A stretch of DNA of 64,000 nucleotides from the NCBI RefSeq assembly GCF_900090195.1, contig NZ_LT607803.1:3472001-3536000 (forward strand), read 5' to 3'. The notes under the pieces are model-generated. The model made no database searches. It had not been told where the DNA came from and saw only the letters and a list, made by a program, of their open reading frames with translations. The position numbers and the translations under genes were made by a program. Each line of letters begins with the position of its first letter. Position 1 is the first letter of the stretch. This DNA comes from Variovorax sp. HW608. GTDB taxonomy: Bacteria; Pseudomonadota; Gammaproteobacteria; Burkholderiales; Burkholderiaceae_C. This document shows positions 25,153 through 32,756 of the stretch, in pieces.

Positions 25153-26394
25153 ATGCAATCCAAGACTTTCTCCATCCTCCCGGTCGTCTTCGCCATCGCC
25201 GCGAGCACCCTGGTTCCAAGCTCCGAGTCCTTCGCAGCCCCCCACGCCGCCAAGCGCGCAACCCATACGAAACCCGCGGCCGAGGCACCCGCCCCGGCGC
25301 CAGTCGCCGGAGAGACCGCCGTGGCCGGCGGGCCGCCGGCGCTGCCCGCCAAGGCATGGCTGCTGATGGACTTCGACTCCGGCGAGGTGCTCGCCTCGGC
25401 CAATCCCGACGAACCGCTGCCGCCGGCGTCACTGACCAAGATGATGACCAGCTTCCTGGTCGAACAGGCACTTCGCTCGGGCAAGCTCAAGAAGGACGAT
25501 CTGGTCACGACCAGCCAGTACGCCTGGTGCCGTGGCTCGAGCACCGAGTCGTGCATGTACCTGCCGCTCAACAGCCAGGCCACGGTGATCGACATCCTGC
25601 GCGGCATCATCATCCAGTCGGGCAACGACGCGTCCAAGGCGATCGCCGAGCACATGGCCGGCTCCGAAGAGGGCTTCGCCAAGCTCATGAATGCCGAAGC
25701 CCAGCGCCTCGGAATGACGCACGCGCATTTCGTGAACGCCACGGGCCTGCCCGATCCGGACCACAAGGCGTCGGCGCGGGATCTCGCGATCCTGGCGCGC
25801 GCGATCATCCGCGACAGTTCCGACTACTACCCGATCTACGCCGAGCGCGAGTTCAAGTACAACGGCATCAAGCAGGGCAATCGCAACGCCCTGCTCTACA
25901 CCGACCCGACGGTCGACGGCCTCAAGACCGGCCACACCCAGGAGGCGGGCTACTGTCTCGTCACTTCGTCCAAGCGCAACGGGATGCGCCTGATCACGGT
26001 GATCCTCAACACCAACAGCGCGCAGGCGCGTGCCGACGAGACGCGCGCGCTGCTCGGTTGGGGCTACAGCAACTTCGAGAAGGCCACCCCCATTCAGCCG
26101 AACACGGTCGTCGCGACGGCCAAGGTCAGCTTCGGCAAGGCCGACACGGTTCCTGCAGCGCTGGCGTCGCCATGGTCGCTGACGGTGCCGCGCGGCCAGC
26201 AGGTGCAAACCTCGGCGCAGATCAAGCCCGACCTGGAGGCGCCGGTGACCAAGGGTGCGGTGATCGGCAAGGTGGTCGCGACCTCGAACGGCAAGCCGGT
26301 GGGAGAAGCGCCGCTGGTCGCGCAGGCCGACGTGGAACGCGCGGGCTTCATGCTGCGCTCGTGGCAGCACGTGGCCAAGTGGTTTGGCAAGTAA
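25153..26394 (+). CDS. dacC: D-alanyl-D-alanine carboxypeptidase (PBP5/6 type)
   Basis: 413 residues, exported by an N-terminal signal (about 1-28, cleavage near SFAAP). The three penicillin-binding motifs are intact: SLTK (Ser93, Lys96), SGN (156-158) and KTG (258-260). The C-terminal ~100 residues (VVATAKVSFGKADTVPAA onward) are the beta-rich PBP5_C domain, and the last residues could form an amphipathic membrane anchor (WQHVAKWFGK). It trims the terminal D-Ala from periplasmic pentapeptides. An Ala/Pro linker separates signal and catalytic domain. Divergent from the FMN oxidase with a 94-bp promoter gap. Confidence 0.9.
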   Translation: MQSKTFSILPVVFAIAASTLVPSSESFAAPHAAKRATHTKPAAEAPAPAPVAGETAVAGGPPALPAKAWLLMDFDSGEVLASANPDEPLPPASLTKMMTSFLVEQALRSGKLKKDDLVTTSQYAWCRGSSTESCMYLPLNSQATVIDILRGIIIQSGNDASKAIAEHMAGSEEGFAKLMNAEAQRLGMTHAHFVNATGLPDPDHKASARDLAILARAIIRDSSDYYPIYAEREFKYNGIKQGNRNALLYTDPTVDGLKTGHTQEAGYCLVTSSKRNGMRLITVILNTNSAQARADETRALLGWGYSNFEKATPIQPNTVVATAKVSFGKADTVPAALASPWSLTVPRGQQVQTSAQIKPDLEAPVTKGAVIGKVVATSNGKPVGEAPLVAQADVERAGFMLRSWQHVAKWFGK

Positions 26395-26442
26395 CTGGCA
26401 GCTAGCGGTCCCGCGAGCACCGCCGCTCGCGGATCGCCTGGA

Positions 26443-26676
26443 CTATTCCCTGAGCCGCAGGTTGAGTTGATCGACCAGTTCGGCCCAGTCCGCGTCTTCG
26501 TCGATCTCGTCGCGCAGGAAATTCGCCTGCGACGAGGTCCAGAACGGGGCGTCCGCGAGCCGGACGCCGGCAGCCAGCGGCCGATGCTTCGAGATGAACG
26601 CTTCGATCTCCTCGAACGAGTCGGGCAAGCCGAGCTGGCCGAAAAGGTCCTTCAGGGTATGGTTCGAGAATTCCAT
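26443..26676 (-). CDS. DUF2789 small protein
   Basis: A 77-residue acidic protein. The order HTLKDLFGQLGLPDSFEEIE, VRLADAPFWTSSQANFLR and DADWAELVDQLNLRLRE matches the DUF2789 family, which has no assigned function. Preceded on the same strand by the adenosine-specific-kinase-like gene with a 20-bp gap, so probably cotranscribed. Confidence 0.8.
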   Translation of the reverse strand: MEFSNHTLKDLFGQLGLPDSFEEIEAFISKHRPLAAGVRLADAPFWTSSQANFLRDEIDEDADWAELVDQLNLRLRE

Positions 26677-26696
26677 GTGATCGACCGCTTGCTGGT

Positions 26697-27179
26697 TCAG
26701 AGCTTGTAGCCGAACTGGCGCAGCAGACCCTTTCGCGCCACGACGTCGGATTCGGTTTCGACGCCCTTGCTTCTCAGGCCATCCACGACGCCGAGGATGC
26801 CGCGCCCGCTCCCGGTGTCAGCCACGACGACTTCCGTCGCGTTGGCGGTCGCACAGTAGATGCCGCAAACCTCCGGCACGGCCTTGATGGTATTCAGGAT
26901 GTTGATCGGAAATCCACCGGCCATGAAGATGATGAAGCAATGTCCGCAGCCAAGCGCCAGGGCGTTCCTTTGCGCCAGTTCGACGAGTTCGGCGTCGTTT
27001 CCCGTTCGGCGAACCAGTGCCGGGCCACTCGACTCGCAGAACGCGATGCCGAACTTCATCTGGGGCGCCGTCTGAACGATCGCCTCGTGCAGATCCTCGA
27101 CCGTCTTGATGAAGTGCGATTGGCCGAGGATGAAGTTCATGTCGTCCGGCTTGTCGATCGGGACGGTTGTGAGTTCCAC
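26697..27179 (-). CDS. Adenosine-specific kinase-like protein (PF04008 type)
   Basis: 160 residues with the family stretches DDMNFILGQSHFIKTVEDLH, FGIAFCESSGPALVR, GCGHCFIIFMAGGFPINILN, VCGIYCATANATEVVV and GRGILGVVDG. The family is best known from archaea and was named from a structure with proposed adenosine binding or kinase activity; its role in bacteria is unclear. The start is a GTG at 27179 with AAGGAGA six bases upstream. Divergent from the CDGSH gene and upstream of the DUF2789 gene. Confidence 0.75.
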   Translation of the reverse strand: MELTTVPIDKPDDMNFILGQSHFIKTVEDLHEAIVQTAPQMKFGIAFCESSGPALVRRTGNDAELVELAQRNALALGCGHCFIIFMAGGFPINILNTIKAVPEVCGIYCATANATEVVVADTGSGRGILGVVDGLRSKGVETESDVVARKGLLRQFGYKL

Positions 27180-27358
27180 GGCTGTCTCCTTCGAGCGAAA
27201 ACACGCTCCCGCCCATTCTGAAGAACTTGCAGCCGCCCAGGCCGAGTGCCTCCTCGGCCATCAGGGTCTCCCGGTCGAAGTTGCCGGAATGCCCCTGCGC
27301 TTTGCTCAAATGCGGAAACGAACGCCCTGGCGCCGCGTCAAACTCTGTGGAGGCAATC

Positions 27359-27586
27359 ATGGCGAGACTGGTCATGCGCACGCGCAGCAAGCCCTATCCG
27401 ATCGAGATCGGCGGCGAGACGAAATTCATCTGCGGTTGCGGCCTGTCGGCGAACCAGCCCTTCTGCGACGGCACGCACAAGCTGACGCGCGACGAGCAGG
27501 AAGGATCTCTCTTCTGGTACGACGCCGACGTGCAACGCAAGGAGCTCGCGCACGCGTTCCCCAACATCCGCACCCCGAGCGAATAG
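27359..27586 (+). CDS. CDGSH iron-sulfur domain protein
   Basis: 75 residues carrying one CDGSH motif, CGCGLSANQPFCDGTH, that is C-x-C-x2-S-x3-P-x-C-D-G-T-H. Three Cys and one His ligate a redox-active 2Fe-2S cluster, as in mitoNEET-like proteins. The ATG at 27359 has GGAGG directly upstream, which decides the start over in-frame codons further 5'. Followed 11 bp later by pcm, so probably cotranscribed. Likely a small cytosolic electron-transfer or cluster-carrier protein. Confidence 0.85.
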   Translation: MARLVMRTRSKPYPIEIGGETKFICGCGLSANQPFCDGTHKLTRDEQEGSLFWYDADVQRKELAHAFPNIRTPSE

Positions 27587-27597
27587 ACCGACCCCAG

Positions 27598-28287
27598 ATG
27601 CCGGAAAGCACCATGAGCGAGCCGGACTTCACGATGCTGCGGCAGCGCATGCTGGCCGAGATCGCCGCCAAGACGATCTTCTCGACCACGTATCTGGGCA
27701 AGGCGGCGCTGGACTCGAAGGTCATGAACGCCATGGCCACGGTGCCGCGCCACGCGTTCGTGCCCTTCGAGCTGCGGCCCTACGCCTACGTCGATACACC
27801 CTTGCCGATCGGCTTCAGCAAGACGATCTCGCAGCCCTTCATCGTCGCCGTCATGACCGATCTGCTCGACGTGCAGCCGACCGACACGGTGCTCGAGGTC
27901 GGCACGGGGCTGGGCTACCAGTCGGCGATCCTTTCGGAACTCGCGCACCGCGTCTTCACTGTCGAGATCATCGAGGAGCTGGCCGAGCAGGCCGCGCATC
28001 GGCTGGCCGACCAAGGGTGCGACAACGTCGAGATCAGGACCGGCAACGGTTGCCAGGGCTGGCCCGAACATGCGCCGTTCGACAAGATCATCGTGACAGC
28101 GGCGCCCGAGCTGATTCCGCCCGCGCTCATCTACCAGTTGAAGCCGGGCGGCACGATGGTGATACCCGCCGGGTTGCCCGATGCACAGCAGCTCATCCAG
28201 CTCAAGAAGGACGCGCAGGGTTCGGTCACGACAAGGGAAGTCTTCCAGGTACTTTTCTCGATGCTCGAGGATGTCGCCCTGCCGTGA
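27598..28287 (+). CDS. pcm: Protein-L-isoaspartate O-methyltransferase
   Basis: 229 residues. Repairs isoaspartyl damage by SAM-dependent methylation. Signatures: VPRHAFVPFELRPYAYVDTP, GFSKTISQPFIVAVMTDLL (substrate loop), the SAM motif VLEVGTGLGYQSAILSELA, VEIIEELAEQA, and IIVTAAPELIPPALIYQLKP. The ATG at 27598 is close to the CDGSH stop; an ATG at 27613 is an alternative. Full length for the family. Confidence 0.9.
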   Translation: MPESTMSEPDFTMLRQRMLAEIAAKTIFSTTYLGKAALDSKVMNAMATVPRHAFVPFELRPYAYVDTPLPIGFSKTISQPFIVAVMTDLLDVQPTDTVLEVGTGLGYQSAILSELAHRVFTVEIIEELAEQAAHRLADQGCDNVEIRTGNGCQGWPEHAPFDKIIVTAAPELIPPALIYQLKPGGTMVIPAGLPDAQQLIQLKKDAQGSVTTREVFQVLFSMLEDVALP

Positions 28288-28311
28288 ATCGGCGGCTGCG
28301 AACGAGGCGGG

Positions 28312-28797
28312 CTATTTCCTCGGCGCGTCCAGCTTGACCTTCGACGGGCCGATCCCCCGGACATCCGCCCACGCCTTGGCGTCGAAGCGGAACTCGGCGA
28401 CGGCGCACGTGGGCATGTCGGTGATTTCGCTCGACAGCCGGTGCGCGAGTTCGGCGAACTCGGGGTTGTGTCCGAAGAGCATCACGCGGTTCAGCTTGTC
28501 ATCCAGTGCGCAAATGACGGCGAGCAGGTCGTCCGGGCTGCTCGCATAGAGCCGTTCATCGACGACGATGTTCTTGCGCGGATAGCCGATCTCGTCGGCG
28601 ATCAGTTGCGCTGTCGTCAGCGCGCGCAGTGCCGGGCTCGACACCAGCAGATCGGGCTTCAGCTCGCGCTTGCCGAGGCGCTTGCCCATCATCGGCGCGT
28701 CCTGGCGGCCGCGATCGTCCAACGGCCGCTCCCGGTCGGGCAACGACGGATCGTCGCGACTCGATTTGGCATGCCGCACGAGAAACAAGGTTTTCAC
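28312..28797 (-). CDS. sixA: Phosphohistidine phosphatase SixA (histidine phosphatase family)
   Basis: 161 residues starting at a GTG. The RHG-type catalytic motif is LVRHAKSS (His9), with the second His region in VMLFGHNPEFAELAHRL. The short length and the stretch DRPLDDRGRQDAP-like RERPLDDRGRQDAPMMGKRL place it with SixA, which removes phosphate from histidine phosphotransfer proteins. Convergent with pcm. Confidence 0.85.
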   Translation of the reverse strand: MKTLFLVRHAKSSRDDPSLPDRERPLDDRGRQDAPMMGKRLGKRELKPDLLVSSPALRALTTAQLIADEIGYPRKNIVVDERLYASSPDDLLAVICALDDKLNRVMLFGHNPEFAELAHRLSSEITDMPTCAVAEFRFDAKAWADVRGIGPSKVKLDAPRK

Positions 28798-28899
28798 GAT
28801 CAGCCCTCGGTCTCATTCGACTCTACACCCTGGCGAGCCGGTGTGACCGGCTTGCGCCTCGCTCTTCCCATCCAGGCTCGATCGTGGCACGCTCCCGGG

Positions 28900-30504
28900 A
28901 TGCCGGCCGACGCATGGTGGAAGAACGGAATCGTCTATCAGATCTACCCGCGCTCCTTCCAGGACAGCAACGGCGATGGCATCGGCGACCTCGAAGGCAT
29001 CCGCGCGCGGCTCGACTATCTCGTGTCGCTCGGCATCGACGCCGTGTGGATCTCGCCGATCTACCCCTCGCCGATGGCCGACTTCGGCTACGACATCTCC
29101 GATTTTTGCGACATCGATCCACGCTTCGGCACGCTGGACGGCTTCGATGCCCTGGTCAGTGATGCCCATTCGCGCGGGCTCAGGGTCATCCTGGACTTCG
29201 TGCCGAACCATACGTCCGACCAGCATCCGTGGTTCGTGCAGAGCCGCAGCGCACGCAGCGACCCGCGGCGCGACTGGTACCTGTGGCGCGACCCGGCGCG
29301 GGGCGGCGGCCCGCCCAACAACTGGATCAGCAACTTCGGCGGCCCGGCCTGGACCTTCGATCCGGCGACCGGCCAGTACTACGGCCATGCGTTCCTGAAG
29401 GAGCAGCCCGACCTCAACTGGCGCAACCCCGAAGTGCGAGCCGCGATGTACGAGGTGCTGCGCTTCTGGCTACGGCGCGGCGTCGACGGCTTTCGCGTCG
29501 ACGTGCTGTCTCAGATCTTCAAGGACGCGCAGTTCCGCGACAACCCGCCGAACCCGGACTTCGTAGAAGGCCAGGACCCGTTTCACCGCTGGTTGATGCG
29601 CTACAACACGGACCTGCCGGAAGTGCAAGAGGTCGTGGCCGAGATGCGGCGCGTGGTCGATGCGTTCAGCAACACGCGCTCGTCGCGCGTGCTGATCGGC
29701 GAGCTCTACCTGCCGCTCTCGCGCCTGGTCGCCTACTACGGCCGGAGCGCCCAGGGCGTGCTCGAAGGCCTGCAATTGCCCTTCAACTTCCAGCTCATCG
29801 AGACCGAGTGGCAGGCCGCGCGCATCGAGCGGCTGGTGCGCAACTACGAGGCCGCCCTGCCCGCTGGCGCCCAGCCGAACTGGGTGCTGGGCAATCACGA
29901 CAAGTCCCGCATCGCGAGCCGCATCGGGCCGCAGATGGCGCGGCTCGCGGCCATGCTGCTGCTCACGCTGCGCGGCACGCCGACGCTCTACTACGGCGAC
30001 GAGATCGGCATGACCGACGTCCCCATCCCGGCCCGCGAAGTCCAGGACCCGTTCGAGAAGAACAAACCCGGCATGGGTCGCGACCCGCAGCGGACACCGA
30101 TGGCGTGGAGCGCCGAATCCAACGCCGGCTTCACGACCGGCGCTCCGTGGCTGCGCCTGGCCCACGACTGGCGCACGCACAACGTGCAAGCCCAGTCGCA
30201 CGACGCGGGATCGATGCTGGCGCTCTACCGGCGCCTCATCGCATTGCGCCGCGCGCAGCCTGCGCTGAACCGGGGCGACTACGAAGCGCTTGATGCCGGG
30301 AGTGAGGTGCTCGCCTATGCGCGCAACGGCGAAGGACAACGGCTGGTGGTGCTGTTGAACTTCGGCGCCACCTCGGCGCCGATGTCGCCGGCGTTGCTGC
30401 CGCACCAGCCGGTCGTGCTGGCATCGACCGATCCGGCGCGCGCCGAATTCATCGAAGGGCCCCTGGTGCTGGCGCCTTATGAAGGCGTCGTTATCTCGAC
30501 GTAG
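28900..30504 (+). CDS. GH13 alpha-glucosidase (oligo-1,6-glucosidase type)
   Basis: 534 residues from the ATG at 28900, giving MPADAWWKNGIVYQIYPRSF as the usual N-terminus. The catalytic set is intact: nucleophile Asp201 in GVDGFRVDVLS, acid Glu268 in VLIGELYLP, and Asp334 in VLGNHDKSR. The (beta/alpha)8 regions DFVPNHTSDQHPWF and GTPTLYYGDEIGM are also present. It hydrolyses alpha-glucosidic ends of short oligosaccharides. There is no signal peptide, so it is cytoplasmic. Its 3' end overlaps the convergent CocE-like gene by 28 bp. It forms one edge of the glucan locus. Confidence 0.9.
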   Translation: MPADAWWKNGIVYQIYPRSFQDSNGDGIGDLEGIRARLDYLVSLGIDAVWISPIYPSPMADFGYDISDFCDIDPRFGTLDGFDALVSDAHSRGLRVILDFVPNHTSDQHPWFVQSRSARSDPRRDWYLWRDPARGGGPPNNWISNFGGPAWTFDPATGQYYGHAFLKEQPDLNWRNPEVRAAMYEVLRFWLRRGVDGFRVDVLSQIFKDAQFRDNPPNPDFVEGQDPFHRWLMRYNTDLPEVQEVVAEMRRVVDAFSNTRSSRVLIGELYLPLSRLVAYYGRSAQGVLEGLQLPFNFQLIETEWQAARIERLVRNYEAALPAGAQPNWVLGNHDKSRIASRIGPQMARLAAMLLLTLRGTPTLYYGDEIGMTDVPIPAREVQDPFEKNKPGMGRDPQRTPMAWSAESNAGFTTGAPWLRLAHDWRTHNVQAQSHDAGSMLALYRRLIALRRAQPALNRGDYEALDAGSEVLAYARNGEGQRLVVLLNFGATSAPMSPALLPHQPVVLASTDPARAEFIEGPLVLAPYEGVVIST

Positions 30505-32756
30505 CTGTGCGCGTGCCAGCGCACGCGCACGGGCCATCTTGCATCGGCAATGGTTTCCGAGTTCACGTCCTTGCCGCTGCCATAGTTGATCTGCCGGTCG
30601 GGGCGCCTGTTGAGGCCGATCACAAGCACGATGCGGCTGCCCGCCGCAAGCCTGCAGGCGGTCACGCGCTCGGCGCTGAAGGCGAGCGACTGACGCATGC
30701 CGGCCCGAAGCAGCCGGCGCCGCACGCGATGGCCGGCGTAGCTGGCGCGGAAGTCGTAGGGCTCGAACAGCAGCTGGTATTCGCCGCTCTGCGTCTGCTC
30801 GTACATCGAGATGACGAAGTCCACGTCCTGCCGCGAGGGCGTGATGTCGAACACGCCGCGCAGGCTGCCGTCGATCTCGGTGTCCGCCGGCAGCGGATCG
30901 CTCACGAAGCGGATGCTGTTGCGCATCGGAAGCTGCTGCACGCGCAGCGCATCCGACCACGGGATGCGCACGTCGCGTCGATCGGCAAGATCGACCGAGA
31001 GGCGCGCATTGCCACCGCCTTCGGCCGGCGACGACGACAGGCGGTGCGGATCGTCGCGTTCGCGGGTGTCGAGGTACAGGCGCAGCCGGGTGCGCTCCGG
31101 TGCGTCCAGCGTCGGCGCATGGCGCCACTGGTCCGCGCCCATCACCTGGTAGTTGACGCGATCCGACAGCAGAGATGGCTTGTTCGCGCCCTTCAGGATG
31201 TGGTCGAGCCATTGCAAGCGCAGCTCGGGCAGGTCGACGCGTGCGACGGGGTCCAGCGTGTAGCCGCGCAGCGTGGCCGCCGTGCCGAGCCGGATCGAGC
31301 TCGCGTCGTAGGGGCCGAGCAGCAGCGTCGTGTCGGCCTGCGGCCTTTGGCGACGATGCTCGTGGTGGAAGTACAGCGCGCCGGCGTCGGCGCCGTAGTA
31401 GCCGGCAAAGCTGAGCACCGGGATGTCGATGCGCGCAAACTGCTCCGGCGACGGCAGGAACTTCTGCCAGAAGCGATCGTGACTCGGGTGCGTCAGCCAG
31501 GTCCGGATCAGCCTGCTGCGCTTGCCGAGCAGGACGCGGTCGATGTCCCAGTAAGGGTGATCGCCGCGATACCAGCGCGCGTCGAGCGCCTGCCATATCG
31601 CGTCCGGGTCGGCGTCCGCGTCGATGGCGGCCCGCGGGGGTTCGAGCGTCGCGTGCTCCTGTGCCCAGCGCACCATGGAATTGCGGAAGATCTGACCGGC
31701 CATCGGGAAGTCGATGCCCGGCGCCATCGGCGCGATCGTGGCGATGGCCTTGAGTGCCGCCGGTCTTCTGCGCGCGGCCGCCCAGGCGGCGTAGCCGGAG
31801 TAGCCGTCGCCGAGCATGGCGACGCGGCCGTCGCTCCACGGCTGCTGGACGATCCAGTCGATGACGGCGACGGCGTCTTCGCCGTCGCGAACGAAGGGCC
31901 ACACGGCGCCCTTGCCGTCGGGCGTGCGTCCGCGCACGTAGGCCGTGACGCCGACGTAGCCTTTGACAGCGCTGCGATGCGCGTCGTCCTCGGCGGGATC
32001 GAGCGTGAAGCGCAGCAAGGTCGGCAGGGCGCCCTCCGCGCGGCCGGGCCGGACCAGGCTGGCATGGATGACGCCCGCACGCACGGGAATCCGGACGTCG
32101 GCATCCGCCACGTAGCGGCTGCGGTTTTCGGCCGCGAACAAGTCGGGCAGCAGCGCACCGAAGTTGCGACGCGAATCGTACGAAAGCCAGGTGCGCACGA
32201 GCGCCACGGCGTCGGCCTCCGGGAGGCTGCCCTTCGCGCGCCAGAGATCGAACTGTTGATCGAGCTGCTTTCCGTACACGGCCAGCGGGGTTTCGAGCCG
32301 CGCCATGATGGCCTGGGCTTGCGCATTGTCGAGCGGCGACACCATCTCCCGGAACGCGCGCGCGTAGGCTTCGGCAAAGCCGAGGTGCTCGTCCGCTTCG
32401 AGCACGCGCGCACGCACGTAGATGCCGTCGAGGATCGCACGCTGAACCAGGTCGTCGAAGGGCTTGCCCTGGCGCCGGCTGCGCAGCGACCTGTTGCTGT
32501 CGTAGGCCGCACGCAAGGCGCCGCTGACGAGCTGAAGCGCGGTCACGTTGGCCAGGAAGACGTCGGTGTCCGCCTCCTGGTAGACCGGCAGGATGCGCTG
32601 CGCCAGATCCCGCATCAGGTCGGCGGCGGAGGCATCGTCGGGATCGCGCGGTGGTCGGAAGCCGAAATCCAGCGCCCAGGCCCACGCGGGCAGCGCAAGA
32701 AGCAGCCGGATGAGGGCGCGACGCGCGCGACGGGCGGTTGACCCAGGGTGTCTCAT
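30477..32756 (-). CDS. CocE/X-Pro dipeptidyl-peptidase-like hydrolase lacking the nucleophile serine
   Basis: 759 residues. A signal-like hydrophobic segment (LIRLLLALPAWAWA, about 16-29) suggests export. The alpha/beta-hydrolase region has VIDWIVQQPWSDGRVAMLGD, where family members normally continue G-x-S-Y-x-G. Here it reads GDGYSG (316-321), so Gly replaces the nucleophile at 318. The C-terminal jelly-roll of the family is present (about 580-750). An N-terminal ~200-residue helical extension is not typical of short CocE esterases. It is the last gene of a four-gene operon, and its ATG overlaps the ABC stop by 4 bp. It may be catalytically dead or use another residue. Confidence 0.65.
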   Translation of the reverse strand: MRHPGSTARRARRALIRLLLALPAWAWALDFGFRPPRDPDDASAADLMRDLAQRILPVYQEADTDVFLANVTALQLVSGALRAAYDSNRSLRSRRQGKPFDDLVQRAILDGIYVRARVLEADEHLGFAEAYARAFREMVSPLDNAQAQAIMARLETPLAVYGKQLDQQFDLWRAKGSLPEADAVALVRTWLSYDSRRNFGALLPDLFAAENRSRYVADADVRIPVRAGVIHASLVRPGRAEGALPTLLRFTLDPAEDDAHRSAVKGYVGVTAYVRGRTPDGKGAVWPFVRDGEDAVAVIDWIVQQPWSDGRVAMLGDGYSGYAAWAAARRRPAALKAIATIAPMAPGIDFPMAGQIFRNSMVRWAQEHATLEPPRAAIDADADPDAIWQALDARWYRGDHPYWDIDRVLLGKRSRLIRTWLTHPSHDRFWQKFLPSPEQFARIDIPVLSFAGYYGADAGALYFHHEHRRQRPQADTTLLLGPYDASSIRLGTAATLRGYTLDPVARVDLPELRLQWLDHILKGANKPSLLSDRVNYQVMGADQWRHAPTLDAPERTRLRLYLDTRERDDPHRLSSSPAEGGGNARLSVDLADRRDVRIPWSDALRVQQLPMRNSIRFVSDPLPADTEIDGSLRGVFDITPSRQDVDFVISMYEQTQSGEYQLLFEPYDFRASYAGHRVRRRLLRAGMRQSLAFSAERVTACRLAAGSRIVLVIGLNRRPDRQINYGSGKDVNSETIADARWPVRVRWHAHSYVEITTPS

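Noticed and set aside
25153..26394. dacC as the missing NRPS release enzyme
   Set aside because: Beta-lactamase-fold release enzymes exist in some NRPS loci, but this one has PBP5_C, a signal peptide and its own divergent promoter, so it is an ordinary carboxypeptidase.
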